Assembly: GCF_000204055.1 (NCBI RefSeq)
Contig: NW_006768784.1
Span: 1-64,000 of the forward strand
Source: Melampsora larici-populina 98AG31
Lineage: Eukaryota; Basidiomycota; Pucciniomycetes; Pucciniales; Melampsoraceae
Direction of reading: 5' to 3'
DNA: 64,000 nt
Within the stretch, counting starts at the first letter, position 1, and every line of letters begins with the position of its first letter. The translations under genes and the position numbers were made by a program. Below, in pieces: positions 55,808-64,000 of the stretch. The notes beneath the pieces are model-generated. The model ran no database searches and was not told the DNA's origin. It worked only from the letters and a program-made list of their open reading frames with translations.

Positions 55808-57445
55808 CACCATAGATCCCATAGAAATTTTGTGGCCTACAGTCCACAAAAAAGTTAAGATTGTGAGCATTGCATTGCACAACAGGGGTGGCCCTGTGCT
55901 ACCTAGCCTGCCTTTTTTTGTTGTGGTACTGTGTGCAATATAGCACATGTGGCTGCCCTTTGTTGTGTGTTGCGGCACAACACAGCTGAAAATACATGTT
56001 TTGTGGAGCATTGCATTGCTGGCCCAGGGTTGAATTGTCAGGTAGAGTGAATAATCAGATTTAGAGAGAATGTGTCTCTCCATTCAATTATCTGCATACT
56101 TCAATTGTGTTTGTTTGAAATCAAAACAAAGAGAATCATTCAGATTCTTATCTATCTCTGGTGCACATTTTTTGTTTTTTCAAAGGAAGTCATGAGTTCC
56201 TCCAAATCTGTTGTTTTACAACAAAGCACCAAGCTCACCCCAAGTAGAATAAGAATGGATATCAAGGACACTGCATCTGCCAGAGCCATTCTTAACATCA
56301 AGATTGTGTTGTACTATAAAGGGGCACCTTTGAGTGGGTGACATTCTTGACGTCAAGAACAGCTCTCACAGATGTGGTGGGAGATTCCTTGGTATCCTTG
56401 ATGTCAAATTGTCTAATTCAAATTTGAGATTACATACACTGATTGCTGTTAACCATAGTGAGAATTTAAAAATCTTGAAGACAATGTTTTCCTAAACTTA
56501 TCAAAGTCCCACGCTTGCGCCTACTGGCAAGGCGTCGAGCGAGGGACTTATGCCAAACCCGTACAAAGTCATTGCTCAGGGTTCAGGTCTTTTGCAGGAG
56601 AGCACCTTCAAACCCCTCTGCAGCCTTTCCCTTTAAGCAATGGTTCTCTGGACCAAAGAGGAAACTTGTTTGCTGTTCTTTTCCACATCTTGTACATGTT
56701 TCTTTTCCCGAGGAAGTTGCTCCCCTCCTTCCTTTAAATTGTCTCAAAGTTTCTAAAAATTTGTATGTAGATGTAACATGTGTGAGTTGTATGTAGGTAG
56801 ACTGCGGTGGAAAAAACATGACAAAACTTGTGGCCATTAACTCACCTCTTCTACGAGCTCAAAGACGGGTGCTTGAGGATGAATGAAAAAGGAGGAGTAA
56901 CACATCCTTTGACACCTCACTCTTTGTCTATCCCTCCATGAATGTCTTTGAAAAGCATGTGTTGTTTTAGCCATTATGTACACTTTACAAGTCTGTACTT
57001 GAAACTGTGGTGGTTTTTGTTGGCTTTGTGTGATAGAATCATTCCTGATGTGGAACTTGTTCCTATAGAACAATTTCCAAAAAGTCGTTATCATTTTTCA
57101 GTCGGGTTGTCTACTCACAATTGGTTATTTATGAAGTCGCTTGACTGAAAGTCACTTACTTGGAAAATTGGAAAAAACAAAAGTGACTTAAGCACTTGCA
57201 GCAGTTTACACTATACCTTTACATGTTATGGCTTCAAGTGATTTAGAAACTTGGAGACAATTTAAAGGAAGGGGGGGAGCAACTTCCTCGGGAAAAGAAA
57301 CATGTACAAGATGTGGAAAAGAACAGCAAACAAGTTTTCTCTTTGGTCCAGAGAACCATTGCTTGAAGGGAAAGGCTGCAGAGGGGTTTGAAGGTGCTCT
57401 CCAGCAAAAGGCCTCAACCCTGAGCAATGACTTTGTACGAGTTTG

Positions 57446-57456
57446 GCATAAGTCCC
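57446..57456 (+). repeat. Target-site duplication, left copy
   Basis: GCATAAGTCCC, repeated exactly at 58064-58074, directly flanking the nested element. Confidence 0.75.
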
Positions 57457-58063
57457 TAACCTAACTAAGTCCCTCTCAGACGAATGAGTAGTCGAGAGAG
57501 GGACTTATAGCTTATCCACAAAATTTGGCGTGTGAGCCTGTGGACCTTTGGCTGGGGCAATTTTCAAATCAAGACACTGCATTATCTTGTTTACAGAACT
57601 CCTCTGGAGCCAAGAAACAATTTGTGCTGTGAATCATCCTACATATACCTGTGCCGGTATCAGCATGCCAAACCAAATGGCTATCAATCTATTCAAGCTC
57701 AATGTTTTGGATAAATTCCATCCTCTGTAATTTGCTGCGGAGGTTTCAGAGAGTCATTTACTCCTGTCTTTGAGAAACTCTCAACCACACTTGAAGTTTA
57801 CAGGAAAGAGGAGTTTTTCAAGCAATGTTTTGATGACCTTCCTGGGGGTAAGTCTCTATCTAAAAAGACCCGTGTATGTAGAATGATTCACAGAATAATT
57901 CATTTCTTGGCTCCTGGGGATTTTTGTAAGCAAGATAATGCAGTGTGTTAGTTTGAAAAATGCTCCAGCCAAAGTTCCACAGGCTCACACGCCAAATTTT
58001 GTGGATAAGCTATAAGTCCCTCTCTCGACTACTCGTTTGTCCAAGAGGGACTTAGTTAGGTTA
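57457..58063. mobile_element. Nested Mutator-like MITE, 607 bp, long TIRs
   Basis: TIRs of about 140 bp (57457-57597 and 57923-58063) begin TAACCTAACTAAGTCCCTC and are close to 90 percent identical in inverted orientation. An exact 11-bp duplication flanks the element. TIRs above 100 bp and a 9-11-bp duplication are typical of Mutator-like (MULE) elements. Each TIR itself contains a hairpin (AAGTCCCTCTC...GAGAGAGGGACTT). The interior (about 325 bp) is non-coding, so the element is non-autonomous. Confidence 0.78.
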
Positions 58064-58074
58064 GCATAAGTCCC
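58064..58074 (+). repeat. Target-site duplication, right copy
   Basis: GCATAAGTCCC, the exact partner of 57446-57456. Confidence 0.75.
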
Positions 58075-58116
58075 TTGCTCAACGCCTCACGAGTAGGCGC
58101 AAGCATGGGACTTTGA

Positions 58117-58979
58117 CAACTTTTATGTTTTCCTCTCCAGGAAAACTCTTATGTTGTTTTTTTTGGAGAATTCTGGAAATGTCATCCCTGGCCCCAGGTA
58201 GTGCTCATCCATTTATTTCATGGAGATCACTGACTACAATGAAGCTCATGTCGGAGCAAGATTCTTAGAACATCACACCTGTACATGCCCAGGTGGGTCA
58301 CTCACCCTTCATTGGCGCAAAGGGTGCAAGAGGTCCTAGTAAAAAGATGAAAGAAGAGGATGGTGATCATTCAAATTGGCATAGATCAAATTCAATGATG
58401 ATGTTTGCCAAAAATCCATGGCTGGGCCACTGCCAAAGTTGATGCTTGCAAGGGATCATCCAATGAACATCATTGATGAAAACTATCACTGTGATTAAGT
58501 CCCATTCTACAGTCCTTAGATGTCTCATGAAAACTACAAGGTTGTTGAAGTACTATCACACAGAAACAAAGAAAGAACAAGGTTGATATAATAAGACTCT
58601 TCATTTTAAGTCAAAAGTTTGGCCACAGGTGTAGTGCACTTTCATCAAAACTGAAAAGAGCTGTGTTGTGTTTATTTTTCCATGAAGTTGTTATGGATCA
58701 TGATGGGTTGGTTACCAAAGACATTGAGATACAAAATGAAGTGTGAAAGCATCCAGGTTGTGAAGAGGAGGTGAGAATGATGAAAATTTAATAATTTTAT
58801 GTATCACTTGAGTTTAAACACTCAATTTTATGTCGGTATGTATGACAGAGAGATATCACCACTCATGTGTGTATGTGTAAAAGGACATCGATGACATTCA
58901 CATTCACAATACAAGCACTCTTCATTCTCAACACTTACTTTTACGAATCTTGTCAATCCTCAATCACTTTCCCAATCAA
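58117..58979. other. Intergenic and auxilin-like promoter region
   Basis: AT-rich DNA; the last 100 bp before the ATG are CA- and pyrimidine-rich. No gene or repeat recognised. Confidence 0.4.
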
Positions 58980-61900
58980 ATGGATGATCTAGTCGACCTT
59001 ACCTTCGCCACAAGCAATTCAAACTTAACTTCAAAACCTCAATCAACTCCGAGGAATGGTAGTTCTTCATTTGATTATCTTTCCGCCACCATTGCTCGTC
59101 CCTCTATCATCACACCAGGACGGACCAATAGTTCGTACGGTACCAAACCCAATCCTATCCATGAATCACGATCGGCCGGTGCACCCCCTACTAGTGATGC
59201 CTTCAGTTCACTTTTTGGGGCCAACGATAATGCGAGTCAGAGAACTGGTAATAGCGCGTCAAGTATGACTATCTCTGAAAGACTAAAGGCGGCCGAATTG
59301 GAAAAACAGAAACAGAAACCGTTGGAAGTCCCTTCGAGCTATGTACCAAAGTCTTTGGATCCGAGTCCAATAATGGGAGCGTGCGTTCATACTACAAGAT
59401 CGAAAATCGCTTTCGTGAGACATCCCAATAGCTCAAGTCTGATGAAAATCTTATCGTGCTTTTTTTCTTCCATTCTCAACTAGATCCTTTGCCGTTCCGT
59501 CATCCTCTCGACAGACTAATGCACCCTCGAACTCTAGCTTGTTACAAGTACAAACGCCCCCGTCAACTCAACCACATTCTGGGTTATCTGCGGATACATG
59601 GGACTTTGACTTCTTGGAAAGTACCAGTGGAAGGGCTTCGCGGGTACCTTCTCCGGTCCCTACAAATTTGACTGGTGCAAGTCTCCCTCTTTCAAGTTCT
59701 TCTAAGTCACGCAAAAATAGCTGGGACATCGATTTTGATCAGCCTAACTCAAATCATCTCACACCTGGTGATATCGTCGAGACCGATTTATCATCATCAA
59801 CCTCCTCTCTGAGGCCTGGTCCGACTACCCACAATTCTTCAATCTCCTTGCTGGGTGATGAGTTTGGACCTCTGGAAAGCGATCAAGAACGACACGGTCA
59901 GATCTCTCTTGAGAGTGGAGGCGATGATATACTAGGCCTGCTGGGGGCCCCTGTTGTTGCGATCGATCCAGAAAGGATCAAAAGGGATGCGGCTCAATTA
60001 TTAGGTCACAAGCAGCAAACAAAAGGACCTTCGCAGCGTACCAGGTCAAATTCACCACCGCCACATATCTTGGGTCAAGTGGTTGAGATGGGATTCACGA
60101 TTCCTCAAGCTCGACAATCGTTAAATCAAACCTTCCATGCTGAAACTGGCGAATGGGATGTATCCGCTGCTGTTGAGAAGCTCTTGGCATCTCAAGGCGA
60201 GACAGCAGTTGGGGGTACTTCTCAACGATCGCGATCAGAGATCGCCAACCACGAGCGATCATCTCCATCGTCCAGACCACCTCAGTCTCGTCGAAAGGAA
60301 GAGACCAGGCCGAACGAGAGTCCATCATCACTCGTCAATGCTAAAGAGATTCAAGACCAAGCGGCCGATCTATTGGCTCAAGCTTCTGCCTACGGCTCAA
60401 CAGCCTTTGGTAAAGCGGCATCATTCTGGAAGCAGAGTAAAGCATCAATAACGAAAGTGATTGAAGATCAGACTGCATCGTCATCTGGTTCTTCCCAAAC
60501 AATGGATGGTGGGATGATAAAGCCGAAGTGGATGAAAGATGATCAACAACTTTCTGAGCAAGAGCATAATACATCTGATGTATCTCGTAGTAATGCTTTT
60601 TCTGATGACTTGGGACCATCGTACTCTAATACAAATCGAAGCGTACCCACCTCTAGACAACCATCTCCCGGTGAACAAAGGCCTTCACAATCCAGGCAGC
60701 CATATGTGTCATCAGCTCGGCGCAAGGTAGCAGAGCGTAATGTTAAGAAACCCACTGCCGAACGGACGTTCTCATCGCCGGATCTTCGTAACACGCCTGA
60801 TAGCTTCGCATCTCTAGCTTCAGACCTTCAACCTAGCTTACCATCAGTACAAGTATCCAACAATCACAAACTAACACCCACCTACAACTTTCCATCAATT
60901 CCGATCATCAACCTTGATCAAAGTCAGATCACGACTTCCCTTACACATCGTAATAAAGGCAATGAATGGTTCAAACAAGGACAATATTCCAATGCCGAAT
61001 CATCTTATACAAAAGCGCTGGAAACATTGCAAGGAGCTGTGATGGGTGAAGCAGGCAAAGATGCTTATCTTGGGTGTTTACCTGTCTTGAACAATCGAGC
61101 AGCTGCCAGACTGAAGAATGGAGATGGGAAAGGTGCAAGAGAAGATGCGAATCGAGTGATTGAGATTCTATTATGTGAAGATAGTGAGATGAAGAAATCG
61201 TCAGAGTATCTGATGAAACGAATGGAATCGAACTTGAATCGAATTCCTAATGAATTGAAAGGATCGATGGATATCAATGAACAATTGGGTAAAGCGCTAA
61301 GTAAAAGAGCCAAGATTAAAGAAGATTTTGAGAAGTGGGAAGAAGCCAAGGTAGATTGGGAATTTTGTAGGAATTTGGGGGGATCGGTGACGAAAGGTGC
61401 AGGTGGAATGAAGATGGTTGCAGAAGGATTGGCTCGATGTATGAAAGCGAATCAAAGTGGTGCTCAGAATGTTGGAGTTCGTTCGTCCCAAACTTCAAGA
61501 CCAATCACAGCACAAAAACCGATAACACGCACCCGACCGGTTGTAGTAAATAATCCAAATACATTTACAGCACTTCAAAAATTAAGAGAAGCAAATGAAC
61601 AAGCAGAATCTGAATCAAATCAAATGTTTCAATCAAAAGATCTTGTAGATGCAAAAATTGAAAATTGGAAATCAGGTAAAGAAACCAATTTAAGAGCTTT
61701 ATTAGCTAGCTTAGATCAAGTTTTATGGTCTTCATTGAACTGGAAAAAGATTGGTATGGGAGAATTATTGACTGAATCACAAGTTAAAGTTAAATATGTT
61801 AGAGCGATTTCAAAAGTTCATCCTGATAAGGTATGTAAGATTGACTTAATGATGTTCAATTCTTTTTAATTGAAATTCTATCTTTTTTTGCTTGATACAT

Positions 61901-61992
61901 AGATTCCCAAAGATGCAACTGTGGAAGAACAGATGATTGGTAAAGCTGTGTTTGCTGTACTTAATGAAGCATGGATAGCAATGCAAGGATAA
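58980..61992 (+). CDS. SWA2: Swa2/auxilin-like clathrin-uncoating cochaperone (UBA-TPR-J)
   Basis: Three exons: 58980-59380, 59484-61830, 61903-61992; 945 aa. The ATG chosen (58980) gives 'MDDLVDLTF'; the frame upstream lacks an ATG. The N-terminal 320 residues are Ser/Pro-rich with 'WDFDFL' and 'WDIDFD' motifs, candidate clathrin or adaptor-binding sites. A UBA domain lies at about 329-370 ('VVEMGFTIPQARQSL'), TPR repeats at about 618-790 ('NKGNEWFKQGQYSNAESSY', 'LNNRAAARLKNGD'), and a C-terminal J domain at about 869-945 with 'ISKVHPDK' (intact HPD), completed by exon 3 ('AVLNEAWIAMQG'). The order UBA-TPR-J is that of yeast Swa2, which recruits Hsp70 to strip clathrin from vesicles. The intron falls directly after HPDK, as is common in auxilin J domains. 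Confidence 0.93.
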
Positions 61993-63064
61993 AAGTTCTT
62001 AGATTTCCTTTTTCAGAATGATTTGTGTTGCACAGCAAACTTGATGTGTTTTTCTTTTGCATTGTTCTACACTTTTTTTGTTTTTGATTTTGATTTTATA
62101 GAATGTTTTAAATGAATTGAGATGATGATCAAAGAATAAAGTGTTTTCATTGATTTTGTTTAGATTATTTTTGATGACAGGTTTTTTAAGAAAAACATTG
62201 AGGCCTTTCTCTTCCGTTTTACAAGATTGATAAATGTGTATAGGTGGTTATGTGTATAGTTGGCTTTTATGGAACCTATGAAGAGAATAGGACCTCATTC
62301 TTTTTTTTTTTTTTTTTTTTTTTTTAAGTGCTTTTGGCATTTATTGCATACAACACTATCTGAACAAGTTATAAAGGAAAAGACTAGTACACCTTGGATC
62401 TTAAGCCATCTAGTCGGAGCAAGAGTTTTCGTTGACATGTTGGACGTCGGATGATTCACCCTGTGTTTTTTTTTTTTTTTTGAGTGTGGATTTTAATTTT
62501 ATAATTTATCCTTCCTTTTGGAATTGGATACTTGAAGAGAGATTTCCTCATCTTTTACTTTTTCAATCCTTTGTTCATAATCACCTTTAGGCATTTAGCC
62601 CACCCGAAGGAAAGCGGTGACCCTCCATAAACACCTTTGTGCAATCACGCCCTCTCGGAATTCAGTGTAAGTATGGAGTCATTTAGACTCTAGCTTCTTG
62701 TGGTTTCGCAACAGCGCTGGGCAGGCATTTGATCCCCCTCCCCAACCCCCTATCCTAGCGTCAACCGGAGTCACGGGGGAGAAAGGGAGTTGCTGAAAGC
62801 ATGGGGCAACAGTGATGAACCATACCGAGTTATAATCATTGAATTTCATCGCCGCACCCGCCCCGCTGCGACGGCTATGAAAGAACCCGAAATTCAGGAC
62901 TGTTGCCACGAGTCACAGTCTGATTCAGAAGTTGAAGGTCTCAGAGTTTGAACATAGCAAGCGATGACCGAGGTACGAGCCGGCTTTATGCACAATCAAC
63001 ATCACATTAAAATGGGTGTGAAGGAAGCAAGCGAGATATTCAACAACCTCGACGCAATCTTATC
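61993..63064. other. Intergenic, poly-T tracts
   Basis: Presumed SWA2 3' UTR, then T runs at about 62301-62325 and 62466-62480, and a more GC-rich stretch at 62590-62900 without a recognisable gene. Promoter of the following methyltransferase. Confidence 0.45.
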
Positions 63065-64000
63065 ATGAGTGAACCACAAGAAGCAGGAGACGTACCTCCA
63101 ATCTTGACATTGGATCGCCGGTTGTGGATAGAAGTCAAGGACTCAGATGAAGAGGTATGTACTCCCTGACTCATAGATGATATTCTTTAAAGCTACACAG
63201 TATATTGAAATCATTGTTAGATCTTCGATATCTACTCTAGGCTCGCTGGATCAACTGAGACCTCTTCAGGGGCACCAATCACTTCGGTCGGTCAAAAATC
63301 AGGCAATGGTCTTGGTTTTCTTGATTCTTCATCATCAGTACTTGAAATAGAACTCGAAATCCATCAACCAAAGGGGGTTAATTCTCAAAATGGGTCTGAA
63401 GTCACTCTTGAGAACTTTTCAAGTAAGAAGAGAGGAAGATCTTACAAATCTAAACCGAAACAACGGGTTTTAGCGACTAGGACTATTACTGCTCAGCTTC
63501 ATCAAGATATCTATGCTATCAATCATAGAAAAGGAGATACAGGATCGGTGGTTTGGCGAGCTAGTGTTGACTTTGCTGAACTTTTGTGGTACGATTTGTT
63601 ATATCCAGCAAATAGAGGAATCGACGAACTTTGTGACTCCTTACTCAACATGAACTTATTGGTCTCATCACTACGGATTCTCGAATTGGGTTCAGGTACT
63701 GGTGCTTTGGCGGTTCTGTGTAACAAGATGTTTCCAAGTGATTCTCAGTCTAGTTGGACGGTATCTGATCAATCAAGCTTATTATCTACAATCTCACGAA
63801 ACTTGACTTTAAATAAGTTAACACACGTCAATGAGTTTCAACATCCTAGTCAATATCAAGTTGAAGAAATAGATTGGTTAGAGATTGAAAAAGATTGGAT
63901 GAAGATTAATTTGAAACCCGATTTAGATGAAATTCAATCAAGTTACGATCTGATCCTTGCTATAGATTGTTTATATAATGAATCTCTCATCTTACCTTTT
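63065..64000 (+). CDS. Rkm5-like protein-lysine methyltransferase (partial)
   Basis: Exons 63065-63154 and 63221 to the window end; 290 codons visible, cut at the 3' side. After a Ser-rich, basic N-terminus comes 'TGSVVWRASVDFAELLW', then SAM-binding motif I 'ILELGSGTGALAVL', 'VSDQSSLLSTISRNLTLN' and 'YDLILAIDCLYNESLI'. These are the marks of the METTL21/Rkm5 family of seven-beta-strand lysine methyltransferases; the 'D-C-L-Y-N-E' position replaces the more common D-V-x-Y. Yeast Rkm5 methylates ribosomal protein L1. The intron (GTATGT..TTAG, 66 nt) is phase 0. Family call good; substrate is inference. About 50-120 residues are probably missing. Confidence 0.83.

Larger units (their letters stand above)
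56501..58116. mobile_element. Outer inverted-repeat element interrupted by a nested element
   Basis: Terminal arms 56501-56553 and 58064-58116 match as inverse copies over 53 bp (TCAAAGTCCC, CTTGCGCCTACT, AGGCGT, GGGACTTATGC blocks). Inside, 56540-56757 is the inverse of about 57240-57456, so the arms total about 255 bp around a 480-bp centre. Without the nested element the whole is about 1 kb. The symmetric arms yield one short Cys/His-containing peptide on each strand; I do not count it as a gene. Confidence 0.75.

Noticed and set aside
57228..57464. 78-aa frame with a 'CTRCGK...HC' zinc-finger-like pattern
   Set aside because: The same peptide appears on the opposite strand at 56583-56757 because of the inverted repeat, and no longer protein surrounds it. 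A captured gene fragment is possible but unsupported.
62301..62480. Poly-T tracts as terminators or retroposon tails
   Set aside because: No adjacent retroposed gene or target duplication; simple homopolymers.
1..64000. tRNA, rRNA, other structured RNA genes and CRISPR arrays
   Set aside because: No GGTTCGA-type B box in a cloverleaf context, no rRNA core words and no evenly spaced direct repeats with unique spacers were seen by eye; a covariance-model scan would be decisive.

Overview
The window reads as a gene-sparse, repeat-rich nuclear segment of a basidiomycete fungus, most likely a rust (Pucciniales). The grounds are short introns (about 50-130 nt) in most genes, very small exons, clear fungal orthologues (HUS1, U1-C, ARPC3, CHS5, Swa2/auxilin-like, CSR1-like, Flo8/LEUNIG-like), and long AT-rich stretches holding degenerate Helitron, RecQ-like helicase, DIRS and PIF/Harbinger sequences plus many inverted-repeat elements. 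The species assignment is inference. I rebuilt gene models by hand from reading frame, GT..AG borders and family conservation; no expression data were available.

Layout. 1-7.1 kb: a Helitron replicase/helicase fragment, then a DIRS-like tyrosine-recombinase retrotransposon on the minus strand with Gag, RT-RNase H and recombinase frames. 7.3-15.1 kb: the densest block, with a possible small secreted protein, a single-exon AGC-like kinase, a seven-exon CRAL-TRIO lipid-transfer protein (minus), then U1-C and HUS1 (plus). 15.1-20.5 kb: repeats and a decayed paralogue of a modular protein. 20.5-22.5 kb: CHS5 (exomer). 22.5-38.9 kb: mostly mobile or repetitive DNA around one large intact frame (27.9-30.5 kb) encoding an apparently secreted, NLS-bearing protein with about 230-residue modules that I cannot assign to a family. 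A split TA-flanked MITE, a 131-bp satellite, a RecQ-like helicase pseudogene and nested foldback elements follow. 38.9-39.8 kb: ARPC3. 46.6-50.3 kb: a glutamine-rich LisH transcriptional cofactor. 50.3-58.9 kb: a Harbinger transposase pseudogene and several foldback elements, including a 607-bp element with long terminal inverted repeats and an 11-bp target duplication nested in another inverted-repeat element. 59.0-62.0 kb: Swa2/auxilin-like UBA-TPR-J protein. 63.1 kb to the end: an Rkm5-like methyltransferase, cut by the window edge.

The host genes serve unrelated housekeeping roles (splicing, checkpoint clamp, Golgi export, actin nucleation, clathrin uncoating, lipid transfer), so no operon-like cooperation is expected. 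The points most worth following up are: (i) the modular secreted protein and its broken neighbour; (ii) the DIRS element, where the gag stop codon lies inside a consensus 5' splice site so that splicing would fuse Gag to RT, and where RT and recombinase overlap by ATGA; (iii) the set of foldback elements, several nested, two loci sharing the terminal motif AAGTCCCTC.
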